Notes under the pieces: model-generated
Told to the model about the DNA's origin: nothing
The model's input: the letters and a program-made list of their open reading frames with translations, nothing else
The model's database searches: none
Program-made: the position numbers and the translations under genes
Shown: positions 17,933 to 27,400 of the stretch, piece after piece
How positions within the stretch are numbered: the stretch's first letter is position 1
Layout: every line of letters begins with the position of its first letter
Assembly (NCBI GenBank): GCA_964443135.1
Contig: CAYUBQ010000013.1
Location: 1 to 64,000 of the forward strand
DNA from: JAIPEI01 sp964443135
GTDB taxonomy: Bacteria > Desulfobacterota > DSM-4660 > Desulfatiglandales > HGW-15
Direction: 5' to 3'
Length of the DNA stretch: 64,000 bases

Positions 17933-18035
17933 TTGACGGATTCGCAAAAACCCGCTCACCCGCCGCCGGAAACGCGATGACCCGTTGATATTCCGAGGGC
18001 GGATCTCGAGGTCAAGGGCTTTTTACGACGCCATC
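17933..18035 (+). repeat. ~105-bp dispersed inverted-repeat element (copy B)
   Basis: A near-complete copy, starting TTGACGGATTCGCAAAAACC and ending GGGCTTTTTACGACGCCATC. The two ends are imperfect inverted repeats of each other. It begins 4 bp after the heptosyltransferase stop. Its right end supplies the last codons and stop of the convergent kinase-like gene (stop at 18012-18014). Confidence 0.85.
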
Positions 18036-18929
18036 GGGTACCGGCGAGGCCGGAAAGGGGGTGCCCCGGTGGAAGGCGGCTTCCGCCTTCTTCACCCGCC
18101 GGACCCGCACGGGATCCAGAAAGCGGCCGTACAGGGGATCGCCGGGGTCCGGATCGCGACCCAGGAGCTTTTGCTCCAGGAGAAAGAGCGCCTGGACGGA
18201 CTTGTCGCAGATGGGGTACCCCTTGTCGTCCAGGGGGATCCCCCCGGAGAGGGGCACCCGGGAGACGTTGTTGATGTCCACGAGCTTGATCCCCCCCGAG
18301 GGGGTGACGATCAGGTTGCTCACGCCGGCCAGGTCCGGTATGCAGGCGGCCCCCAGGACCATCCGCTTCATCCGGTCGACGAAGGAGGCCGCCCCGGTCC
18401 GGATCGCCTCGGGGAGGTCCTTGACGGGCGGCCGGGCGGACGACGAGGCCCGCCGTGTCAGGCGACGTGCGAGCTCCACGGGGAGGTCTCCCCGGACCGG
18501 GCTCCAGGGGTCCAGAGGCTCCCCTTCCACGTACTCCTGGAGCCCGCACAGCAGGAGGTCCCGGCGTCCCTGCAGCACGTAGTCCACCAGGAACTCCTCC
18601 GAGCGCGCCATGTGCTCGGCCCCCAGGTGGCGCTCCACGAGCTTCACCCTCGCGATTTCCTCGAGCCCTTCCTCCAGAGTGTGAAACCGCGTCCGGAACA
18701 CCCGGAACATCTTCACGGGCCTGGCCCGGGGAAACCGGAGCAGCCCGTCCTCGTCCACGCCGGCCTGCTCGGCCTTCAAATCCTCCGGGTCCAGGACCTC
18801 CAGGATGTGGGAGCGGAGGCCCTGCCGGTAGTGGGTCCGGAACGCGCAGGCGGGTGAGCTGCGGACGAAGTTGAGCGCCAGGACGTCTTCCGGACGGACG
18901 GAGGGTTTCTCTCGGATGTCGGCCGTCAA
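18012..18929 (-). CDS. Kinase-fold-like protein of unknown function, linked to radical SAM maturase
   Basis: A 305-residue protein I do not recognise by name. The segment near residues 200-225 (PDLAGVSNLIVTPSGGIKLVDIN) looks like a protein-kinase/aminoglycoside-kinase catalytic loop: Asp, then Asn, then a metal-binding Asp. N-terminally there is no clear glycine-rich loop. The start is TTG at 18929, 16 bp after the radical SAM stop, with only a poor ribosome site, so the exact start is uncertain. The C-terminal nine residues and stop codon are encoded by the end of dispersed repeat copy B, so the repeat may have rewritten the natural C-terminus. Confidence 0.6.
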   Translation of the reverse strand: MTADIREKPSVRPEDVLALNFVRSSPACAFRTHYRQGLRSHILEVLDPEDLKAEQAGVDEDGLLRFPRARPVKMFRVFRTRFHTLEEGLEEIARVKLVERHLGAEHMARSEEFLVDYVLQGRRDLLLCGLQEYVEGEPLDPWSPVRGDLPVELARRLTRRASSSARPPVKDLPEAIRTGAASFVDRMKRMVLGAACIPDLAGVSNLIVTPSGGIKLVDINNVSRVPLSGGIPLDDKGYPICDKSVQALFLLEQKLLGRDPDPGDPLYGRFLDPVRVRRVKKAEAAFHRGTPFPASPVPDGVVKSP

Positions 18930-18945
18930 GAGAGGCGTGCCCGCA

Positions 18946-20793
18946 TCACCGGTTCCTCCGAAGGCGCACGGCCAGGCTCAGGTATCGGCCTCCTTCCTCG
19001 TACATCAACCGCTTTTCCACCATCATCCCGAGGAACGCGCGCACGCGGTCCTCCCCCAGCCGCGGAAATCGCGCCAGGATGTGCGGGAGGCTGCGGTTCC
19101 CGCCGCAGAGCAGGTAGATTCCTCGCGAGGGACCCTCGAGCCGGTGGGTCATGGAGTCCTCGAGGCGGCGCTGGCGGATGATCAGGAAGTCGCCTCCGTC
19201 CCGGAAGGAGAGAACCGGCTCGCTTCGAGGGGCCCGGTGAAGCGACTCGTAGGTCCGACGCCAGGCGCGGACCTTCTCCCTCACCGGGCGCCAGATGCGC
19301 CGCTGCCGGCGGACGTTACCGTGGTGGGCCTGGATCATGAGGGCCAGGGTCCTCAGGACGGTGGCCGGGAAGAGACGACCGTAGTTCGGGTGGTTGAACC
19401 TCCTTCGAATGCCGTAATCCCCGGGGGAGCGCCAGAAGGGGCTCTCGAGGCCGAGCCAGAACGGGACCGCCCTCAGAGGTCGGTAGCAGGCGGCGAAATC
19501 CAGGACCCGAAGGGTTTCGGCCGCGTCGGCTTCGTCGCTCCCCGGGACGTGCAGGATCAGGTTCCCGGCCAGGGCCGGCATGCCCGGCGTCTCGCACTGC
19601 TTCATGATCTCCAGGTTCTGAAGGACGGTGGTCCCCTTGCCGATCTTGCGGAGCAGTTCCGTGCTCAGGGCCTCGATGCCCACCTGGACCTCTTCCATGC
19701 CCGCCGCGGCCATGGCGCGGAGGTCGTCCGCCGGGGTGGAGGCGCGGATCTCGCCGAAGAGCCTGAGATCCTGCGGGAGTCGCGCCAGGGCCGTGAACAG
19801 GGACCGGGCGTACCGGGCCGGCAGGAGGTTGTCCGCGAACGACACGGAGAGCACCCGGTGCCTGCGCGTGAGCCCCTCGATCTCGCGAACGGCCCGTTCC
19901 GGCGACTTGGACCGGTACCCCCGCCACTGGAGATTGAGGTTGCAGAACCTGCAACCCCGCTGCGTGTCGCCGGCAACGTCCCTGCGCCACCAGCAGCCCC
20001 GGGAGATCTCCACGGGCAGCTCCGGGACGAACCGGTCCGGGGGAGGAAGCCGCTCCAGTGAGGCGAAGTAGTCGTCGTAGTCGGGAACGGGCAGGGCGTC
20101 CAGGTCGGCGACCTGGGCCGGCTCCTCGGTCGTCTCCCCGTCACCTCGCGCGAGCAGCCCCGGGTGGGGTGGAACGTCCGCCTTGCCGGTCCGGGCCAGG
20201 CTCCGCGCCAGGTGGGCCAGGGGACGTTCCCCCTCCCCGTTCACCACGAAGTCGATCACGGAAAAGGTGCGAAGGAGACTCCGCCCCATGGCCCCGGCGC
20301 ACGACGACCCGCCCGCCACGAGGACGGCCGAGGGCGCCCGATCCCGAATCGCGTGCATGAAGTAGAGGGAGCCCGTGAGCTGCCCCAGGCAGATGGTGAA
20401 CCCGATCAGTCCGTAACGGTGCCAGGCCACTTCCTCCAGGTACCGGTCCGTGGCCTCCTCGAGACGGCGGCAGACCGCCCCCAGCCTTTCCCTTCCGGCC
20501 ACGGGAGTCCCGCGCGCGAGCCGCTGCCAGAGTCGCTCGATCTCCTCCCGCTTCTCCGGGTAGAGCAGCGCGGCATAGGGGGCCTCCGAGAGCCAGGTCC
20601 GCTCCGAGACCGGGCGGTAGCAGTCGTACCCGAGCGCCGCCGCCAGGGGGAGGTAGGTGTGCAGCGCGTCGACCGGGGTCCCGGGCAGGACGGCGCCCAG
20701 GTAGGCCTTGAGGGTCCCGATCTGGATGGATGGCCGGTTGAACAAGGGCCAGGGGGTGGAGAGGAGGGCGACGGCGGGAGATGATACGGGCAT
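18946..20793 (-). CDS. B12-binding-type radical SAM protein, RiPP maturation protein 1-like
   Basis: A 615-residue enzyme. The N-terminal third has a Rossmann-like cobalamin-binding-type region with a VLVAGGSSCAG strand-loop near residue 150. The radical SAM core carries the SRGCWW motif at Cys267, with Cys281 and Cys284 (CRFCNLN) completing the cluster ligands. The SRGCWW...CxFCxLN arrangement is the hallmark of ribosomal peptide maturation radical SAM protein 1 (rSAM_ocin) enzymes, though the Cys spacing (13 residues) is longer than usual. A winged-helix-like C-terminal domain follows. No precursor peptide is seen nearby. It has a GGAGG site and lies 46 bp after the AbfD-like gene. Confidence 0.8.
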   Translation of the reverse strand: MPVSSPAVALLSTPWPLFNRPSIQIGTLKAYLGAVLPGTPVDALHTYLPLAAALGYDCYRPVSERTWLSEAPYAALLYPEKREEIERLWQRLARGTPVAGRERLGAVCRRLEEATDRYLEEVAWHRYGLIGFTICLGQLTGSLYFMHAIRDRAPSAVLVAGGSSCAGAMGRSLLRTFSVIDFVVNGEGERPLAHLARSLARTGKADVPPHPGLLARGDGETTEEPAQVADLDALPVPDYDDYFASLERLPPPDRFVPELPVEISRGCWWRRDVAGDTQRGCRFCNLNLQWRGYRSKSPERAVREIEGLTRRHRVLSVSFADNLLPARYARSLFTALARLPQDLRLFGEIRASTPADDLRAMAAAGMEEVQVGIEALSTELLRKIGKGTTVLQNLEIMKQCETPGMPALAGNLILHVPGSDEADAAETLRVLDFAACYRPLRAVPFWLGLESPFWRSPGDYGIRRRFNHPNYGRLFPATVLRTLALMIQAHHGNVRRQRRIWRPVREKVRAWRRTYESLHRAPRSEPVLSFRDGGDFLIIRQRRLEDSMTHRLEGPSRGIYLLCGGNRSLPHILARFPRLGEDRVRAFLGMMVEKRLMYEEGGRYLSLAVRLRRNR

Positions 20794-20839
20794 GGAGCGG
20801 CCCTCCGGGGTCCCGGGCAGGCGTCGGGTCGGGACGGTG

Positions 20840-22300
20840 TCAGATCTTCTCCTTCAGGTTCAGGGTATCCCGGACCAGCTCCTTTTCGCGGGAGTAGTCC
20901 GTGACGCGCTGGAGCATGATCTTCTGGGCCATGACCGGCCCGGCCCCGTGCCAGGTCCCCACGCCGTGGAGTCCGGCGGTCCAGTTCTGAAGGTGCTTGT
21001 GGACCTTGAGGATGTTCTCCGTGGGCTCGTCCGAGCCGAAGCTGTAGAACTCCTCCACGTAGCGCCCGACCTCGGGGTTCGTGAGCTCCTTGAGGCTGGG
21101 CATGGTGACGAGGAGCCCGCCGCCGATGTCCCCGGCCAGGGCCATGACCCGCCAGAAGGCGTTGCAGACGTTGAGCTTGGACACGTTCCCCATGGTCTCG
21201 TCCGGGAGAAAGACGCCGGATCCGGCCGGTTCCTCGGTCCCCTTGTGGGCGGCGGCCAGGCCGCAGGCCCGGCCGGTTTCCCGGAGGACGACCATCTCCA
21301 TGAGCTGCTCGTTGATGTGGGGGACCTTTTCCAGGCCCTTGTACTCCTGGATGAGCTTGCACGCCCCGATGATCTGGTTCATGAAGCCCACCTTGCAGGT
21401 CCCGCCGCAGGTCATCCGATGGGTCCGCGCAAACCGGGTGACGAGCTTGACGGAGTAAGGCGTCTCGCCGCAGTGGAACACCCGCTCCCAGGGCACGAAC
21501 ACGTCGTCGAAGACCACCATGGAGGTCTCGCGCTGGCCGAAGACGGGGTTCCCCAGCTCCTCCAGATCCTCGGCCATGTCCCGCTCGGCGCTGAAGGGGG
21601 TGTACTGGCAGATGTAGGTGATGCCCTCGGCGTCCACGGGCGTGGCAAAGGCGATGGCGTAGTCCTCCTCCCCCTCGAAGTGGGCCGCCTGGGGAAGGAC
21701 CACCAGCTCGTGGCTGGCGAACGCGCCGCTGATGTTGATCTTGGCCCCGCGCACGGTGATGCCCCGCTCGTTGCGATCCACCACCTTCAGGGAAAGGTAG
21801 GGATCGGGCCAGTCCAGGGTCTTCTTGCCGCGGCTTCCCCGAGGTTCGGTCAGGGCCCCGGCCACGGAAAGGTCCTCCCGCTGGACCCACTTCAGGTAGT
21901 CGAGAAAGCGGGGATGGTAGGGGGTCCCCAGGTCCCGGTCCATCTCCCAGGTGGTGCCGGCCAGGGAGTGGAAGGCGTCGTACCCCACGCAGCGGTAGAT
22001 GCAGGTGCCCAGCCTCTCGGCCGTGAAGGTGCCGGCCTCCGCCTTTTTGACCAGATCGTCCGTGCCGGCGCTCACGTGGGTGTAGCGGTTCACCACGTCG
22101 TCGATGAGCGGGGAGTAGCAGGACATGACGTCCCGGGACTCCGGGTCCAGGGCCCAGCGATAGCTGGCCTTGTTCGCCTCCACCACGGTGCGGGTGTTTC
22201 GGTTCTCGAGCACGTTCTCCACGAGCTTGCCGTTCATGAAGACGCGGGGCTTGACGTTCTCGAGGCTCTTCTCGAAATGCTCGGGGGTCTTCAGGGCCAT
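20840..22300 (-). CDS. 4-hydroxybutyryl-CoA dehydratase (AbfD)-like [4Fe-4S] flavoenzyme
   Basis: A 486-residue member of the 4-hydroxyphenylacetate 3-hydroxylase/4-hydroxybutyryl-CoA dehydratase family, close to the 490 residues of AbfD. Cys100 and Cys104 (TCIYRC) match the first two cluster ligands. His294 in THRMTCGGTCKVG matches the third, while the fourth is Cys302 (or Cys298), one residue further than the usual His-Cys spacing. The cluster ligands favour a dehydratase over a flavin hydroxylase. It has an excellent AAGGAGG site. It sits between the LysM gene and the radical SAM gene rather than in an aminobutyrate pathway, so the true substrate may differ. Confidence 0.85.
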   Translation of the reverse strand: MALKTPEHFEKSLENVKPRVFMNGKLVENVLENRNTRTVVEANKASYRWALDPESRDVMSCYSPLIDDVVNRYTHVSAGTDDLVKKAEAGTFTAERLGTCIYRCVGYDAFHSLAGTTWEMDRDLGTPYHPRFLDYLKWVQREDLSVAGALTEPRGSRGKKTLDWPDPYLSLKVVDRNERGITVRGAKINISGAFASHELVVLPQAAHFEGEEDYAIAFATPVDAEGITYICQYTPFSAERDMAEDLEELGNPVFGQRETSMVVFDDVFVPWERVFHCGETPYSVKLVTRFARTHRMTCGGTCKVGFMNQIIGACKLIQEYKGLEKVPHINEQLMEMVVLRETGRACGLAAAHKGTEEPAGSGVFLPDETMGNVSKLNVCNAFWRVMALAGDIGGGLLVTMPSLKELTNPEVGRYVEEFYSFGSDEPTENILKVHKHLQNWTAGLHGVGTWHGAGPVMAQKIMLQRVTDYSREKELVRDTLNLKEKI

Positions 22301-22349
22301 GGATGCCTCCTTGTGGCGGGGATGAGGAGAGGCCTTCCGGCGGTCCGGT

Positions 22350-24164
22350 TCAAATGCCGGAGAGACGGAGGACGCGGGTTTCTTTCCCTGCGAGGAGCTC
22401 GAGGATCTCCTCGGGGAGATCCAGGGTGGTGGCCAGGAGGCTGCGGCCGGCGCTGTCCCGGAAGGACGCCCCCTCCATGCGGAACCGGATGTTGTGGAAT
22501 CCCTCCCGGGTGGTGGCCAGGACGTCCACCGGACCGGGGTCGAACGGGACCCCCAGGAACTCCAGAAGACGGGTGACGACGCCGAGGGGGTCGCTCTCCC
22601 CGGCCAGGGAGAGGTAGGAGAGGTCCCGCTCCCGGAGGAGGGCGATGATGTCGGAGCCGACGCCCCTCAGGTCCAGCAGGAGCTTCTCTCCTTCCCGCTC
22701 CAGGAGATAGTCCGCCTTCACGAACAGGTTGAAGTCCGCCCCTTCCTGCTTCTCGTAGACCGGGATCTCGACGTTTCTCATGAAATCCAGCCGGTTCAGG
22801 TCCAGCAGGGTTTCCACCAGGTCGGAAAGGCCGTTGCCGGCGCGCAGCACCGGCTCGGGGGGAGGCAGCATGGCCTCCGGCCCGGCGGCCGGCGGGAAGT
22901 CGACGGTGGTCACCCCGCGGCGGGCCAGGTAGTCCCGAACGGGAAGCGGCGTCGGCGGCGTGTGCTCGTCCAGGAGCGTGATCAGAAAGGTCCTCCCCCC
23001 CTTCTCTGCGCCGCCGCCTTTCTGGAGGATCCAGTCGCCGGTCAGCTTGACCTGGATGCTTCCGCCCAGGTAGAGGGCCTCCCCGCGGTCGTACAGGGTG
23101 CCGAGGTCGCACTCCGGCAGGATGCGGTCCAGGGCCGCGGCGAGATCGTTCCCCTCCTCGAGGTGAACGATGCGGTAGTGGTCCCAGGTCGTCTCGATCA
23201 GCGAGGCCATGTCGCCGGGAAGCGAGTGATGGAGATCCACGATCACCTTCAGGCCGTTGGACAGGTCGATCATGGGGTAGGTGTCGGCGCGGAGGTTCAC
23301 CTCGCCCTGGCCCTTGAGGGGGATGTAGTGCTGGCCCTGTTGGATCCACTCCTCGCCGAGGGAGCGGAAGAGGTCCCCCAGGTCGTCCCTCAGGGGGTCG
23401 GGGACCGTCGGGGCCGGCCCCATCTGAACGGAGCTCCTGGGGGGAGGCGCCAGGGCCAGCTCCGGCATGATCTCGTCCTCCTCCGGCCCTTCCGTCTCCT
23501 TCGCCTCGATGGGCATGCGGACCAGCTCGGGGGTGAAGACGGGAAGCCGGACGACCTGGCCGGGGTAGATCCGGTCCAGGTCCCGAAGGGAGGGGTTGAG
23601 CCGGCGGACGGCGTCCAGGTAGCGTTCGTAGAATGCGGCGTCCGGCTCCTCGTAGTCCCGGTTGATGATCTTGACCAGGCTGTCGCCGGGCCGGACCGTG
23701 TAGCCCTTCAGATCGAGGTCCTCGAGGGACTCCGCGGTGACGGGTTCGGGCTCGCCCCGGGGCGGGAGGGCCAGCACGCCCTCGGCGGGCGCCAGGGTGA
23801 GGGGCACCAGAAGCTTCTGGCCGGGGTGGATCTGGTCGAGGTCGGTGATCTGGGGGTTGAGCTTCTCGAGGATGTCCAGGATTTCGGAAAGGTTGCGCTT
23901 TTCCAGGAGCTCCCGCTCCCGGAGGATCTGCCAGATCCACTCCCCTTCTTCGACGGCGTGAACCTCCGTGAGCACCCGGCGTCCGGAGACCTCCACGACC
24001 TCCTTTTCCACCCCGGGTTCCCCATCGGTCTCGGCGGTCTTGACCAGCTCGATGTCGTAGGTCTCTTCGCCCGCCTCCTGGGCGGGAGCCAGGCAGGGCC
24101 AGCACAGGACGAACAGCAGCAAGGCGCGAACGAAGCTGTTGACAAACCGGGAAGGACTCTTCAC
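22350..24164 (-). CDS. Secreted protein with two LysM domains
   Basis: A 604-residue protein starting with GTG at 24164 (AGGGG site 6 bp upstream). A signal peptide (about residues 1-29, ending APAQ) directs export. Two LysM peptidoglycan-binding repeats lie at about 68-120 and 155-208, each ending in an I-x-PGQ-x-x-x-VP type motif. The remaining 400 residues, without cysteines of note, are unfamiliar; they include proline-rich linkers and repeated short acidic segments. It probably sits in the periplasm bound to the wall. It is the first gene of a minus-strand run that continues with the AbfD-like, radical SAM and kinase-like genes. Confidence 0.8.
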   Translation of the reverse strand: MKSPSRFVNSFVRALLLFVLCWPCLAPAQEAGEETYDIELVKTAETDGEPGVEKEVVEVSGRRVLTEVHAVEEGEWIWQILRERELLEKRNLSEILDILEKLNPQITDLDQIHPGQKLLVPLTLAPAEGVLALPPRGEPEPVTAESLEDLDLKGYTVRPGDSLVKIINRDYEEPDAAFYERYLDAVRRLNPSLRDLDRIYPGQVVRLPVFTPELVRMPIEAKETEGPEEDEIMPELALAPPPRSSVQMGPAPTVPDPLRDDLGDLFRSLGEEWIQQGQHYIPLKGQGEVNLRADTYPMIDLSNGLKVIVDLHHSLPGDMASLIETTWDHYRIVHLEEGNDLAAALDRILPECDLGTLYDRGEALYLGGSIQVKLTGDWILQKGGGAEKGGRTFLITLLDEHTPPTPLPVRDYLARRGVTTVDFPPAAGPEAMLPPPEPVLRAGNGLSDLVETLLDLNRLDFMRNVEIPVYEKQEGADFNLFVKADYLLEREGEKLLLDLRGVGSDIIALLRERDLSYLSLAGESDPLGVVTRLLEFLGVPFDPGPVDVLATTREGFHNIRFRMEGASFRDSAGRSLLATTLDLPEEILELLAGKETRVLRLSGI

Positions 24165-24292
24165 ATTGTCCCCTGCATGGCCGCGAACTCTCTTTCGTCG
24201 AACCCCGGTGATCCCTCGTTTCCGGCCCCCGCATGGCCGTCCGACATGTCCTTCATTCTCCGCCAGGCCCAGGTCAAGACCGAATCGGACTG

Positions 24293-24322
24293 ATTCTAGA
24301 TAGTTAGCCGGAACGATGTCAA
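24293..24322 (-). promoter_or_regulatory. Sigma-70-type promoter of the LysM gene cluster
   Basis: On the minus strand a perfect -35 TTGACA (24317-24322), an 18-bp spacer and a -10 TAGAAT (24293-24298) predict a start near 24286, about 120 nt before the GTG start. This is the only strong promoter seen for the four-gene cluster. The 326-base divergent region up to smc holds no gene. Confidence 0.7.
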
Positions 24323-24490
24323 CGGTTTTTCAGAAGGGTCCCTTTTATACTACATATTGGAATGCAGCGCTACAGAAACACATGATATGGTATTTTTTCT
24401 TTGCATGTCTCCCGGGAATCTGGTAAGGTTTCACCGGATTTCGTGGGGAAGGACGAGCCAGGAGAACCGGACCCCGTTCGGGAGGAGTTC

Positions 24491-27400
24491 ATGAGAATCA
24501 AGAAGCTTTCCATCGCCGGATTCAAATCCTTCATGGACCGGCTGGAGATTTCCCTCCCCGAGGGAATCAGCGCCATCGTGGGCCCCAACGGCTGCGGCAA
24601 GAGCAACATCGTGGACGCGATCCGCTGGGCCATGGGCGAGCAGAGCGCCCGGCAGCTCCGAGGGCGCCAGATGGAGGACGTCATCTTCAGCGGCGCGGGG
24701 GAGTTCAAGCCCCTGGGAATGGCCGAGGTTTCCATCGTATTCGAAAACGGGGACGGCTCGTTCCCGGGCGAGTATGCGCAGCTGACCGAGATGGCCGTCA
24801 CCCGGAGGCTCTACCGCTCGGGCGAGAGCGAGTACCTCATCAACCGGGTTCCCTGCCGGCTCAAGGACATCCAGGAGATCTTCATGGACACCGGGCTGGG
24901 GAACAAGGCCTACTCGATCATCGGGCAGGGACGGATCAGCACCATCATCGAGCAGAAGCCCGAGGAGACACGGGCCATGCTCGAGGAGGCCGCCGGCATC
25001 ACCAAGTACCGGAGAAAGGTCGAGGAATCCAGGCGCAAGGTCGAGCTGACCCGGACCAACCTCCAGCGGGTGGAGGACATCCTCACCGAGGTGGAACGGC
25101 AGATGCGCTCCCTCAAACGCCAGGCAGCCAAGGCGAGGCGCTACAAGACGCTGAGCGAGGAGATCCGGCAGTTCGAGCTGGCCCTCCGCGCCAACGCCTA
25201 CCACGAGCTCCAGGAGGAGTCCGGAAAGCGCGTTCGGGCCACCGAGACCCTCGTTCAGGAGGAGGCGGGCCTCTCCACGCGGCTCTCCGCGAGACAGACC
25301 GACCTGGAACGCATGAACCTCGAGCTCGGAGAGAAGGACGAGGAGATCTCCCGGCTGAGGGACCGGTTCCTGCGGCGGAGGGAGTCCGTGGGCCGGAAGG
25401 AGTCCACCCTGGAGTCCCTGGCCGGCGAGAAGCGGATGCAGGTCGCCCTCCGGCAGCGGCTCGCCGAGGAGCGGGATGAGCTCGAGCAGCGGCTCCTCGG
25501 GCTCGGCGAGGAGCGCGTGGGCATGGAGGAGCGGGTGGCGGCGCTCCAGGAAAAGGCCGGCCTCCTCACGGACGAGACGGCCCTCCTGGATCAGCGGCTC
25601 GAGCGGCGGACCGCCGTGCTCGAAGAGATCCGCCAGGAGTACGAGCGGGCCCGCACGGACGTGAACAGCGGCGTGACCAAGGAGATGGGCCTGAACCAGG
25701 AGTCCGGCTACCTGACCCGGCGGATCGGCGAGATCACGGACAGCCGGAGCCGCCTGGAGCAGGAGAAGGACGAGGTGGCGGAGAAGATCGAGCGCATGGC
25801 CGAGGCGTCCCGGAGAAGGACCGAGACCCGCGAGGCCCTGGCCGCCAAGCTGGCCCGAATCGAGGAGGATCTGGAGCGGGAGCGGGAGCAGCGCGAGGAG
25901 CTGGAGCAGGTTCGGCGGGGGGTGGAGACCGACCTGAAGAAGGCGGAGGCCGATCTGGCGAATCACGACTCCCGCCTGGCCAGCCTGCGGTCGCTCACGG
26001 AGAACTTCGAGGGGTTCAAGGTGGGGGTTCGCACCATCATGAAGGCGGAGGACCTGGACGCCCGCAGGCAGGGTCGGATCCTGGGGCTGGTGGCCGACAT
26101 GATCCAGGCGCCGCCGGAGCTGGAGCAGGCTGTGGAGGCCGTGCTGGCAGACCGTCTCCAGTACGTCGTGGTGGAGGGTCTCGAGGACGGCGTGGAGGCC
26201 GTCTCCTACCTGAAGGAGCGGGCCCGCGGTCGGAGCAGCTTCGTTCCGCTTCGCCACCTGCGGTCCAACGGCCACGGGAACGGCGGGAACGGCCTTCCCC
26301 TGCTCCGGGACCGGGTGTCGGCGCCCGACGCCTACCGGTCCCTGATCCACACCCTCCTGGGGGATGCGGTTCTGGCCGAGGACCTGAACCAGGCCGTGGC
26401 CGTCTGGTCCCGGAACGGGACCCGGCAGTGCCTGGTCACCCCGGAGGGCGACATGATCGACGAGCGGGGGGTGATCAGCGGCGGGAAGGCCGGACGGAGC
26501 TCCCACGGCCTCCTCGCCCGGAAGCGGGAGATCTCCGAGCTGGAAGTGAAGGTGTCCGCGTGCCGGAGCGACGTGGAGGCCCTGACCGGGCGGCTGGAGC
26601 AGATCGAGCTGGACGCCCGGGAGAAGCGCTCCCGGCTGGAGTCCCTGGACGCCGAGCGGGAGGAGTGCCGCGAGCAGATCAACGAGCACGACCGGGCCAT
26701 TCTCCAGTTCGGACACGAGCTGGACCAGCTGGAGCGGTTCTCCGAGCGCATCGACGGGGAGCTGGAGCAGAAGGGCCGGGAGCAGGAAAAGCACCGGGAG
26801 ACCCTCACGCGCATCGAGACGGAGCTGGCCGCCTGCAAGGAGACCATTCGCGAGAAGGAGCGCTATCTCCAGGAGAAGGAACGCGAGCTGAAGGAGAGCG
26901 AGGAGGAGGCGGAGCGGTTCCGGGGCGAGCTGGCGCAGCTCCGCATGGACGTGAACCTGGCCAAGGAAGAGGAGAGGGGCCTGCTGCGGCAGCTCGAGCG
27001 GATCGACGACTACGCGGAGGAGGCCCGGGAGAAGCTCGAGAAGATCGGCCGCGACACCGAGGAGGCGGGAAAGACCCACGAGGCCTGCGAGGAGCGGGAG
27101 AAGACCGTGGGGGCGGAGCTGGCCGAGCTGCGGGAGCGGCTCGCCGAGGCCGAAGGGGAGGTCAACCGGGCCGAACAGGAGAGGGGGCTCTTCAAGAGCC
27201 GAATCCGGGAGGAGGAAAAGAAGACCGAGCTCCTGCGGGGCGAGCTGGACGACCTCAAGGAGCGGATCAACCGCGCCCGCATGGAGCAGTCCGAGATCGC
27301 CCACCAGATGAACGGGATCGTCGAGCGTGTCCGGGACCGGTTCAATCTGGAGCTCCCGGCGGTGTACCGCGACTACGTGGAGGAAGGGTTCTCCTCGGCG

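Noticed and set aside
20794..20839. A hidden RiPP precursor in the gap before the radical SAM gene
   Set aside because: The gap is only 46 bases, too short for a leader-core peptide; other gaps in the cluster are equally short.
24139..24144. TTGACA on the plus strand near the LysM gene start
   Set aside because: It lies within the LysM coding sequence and has no matching -10 at the right distance toward smc.
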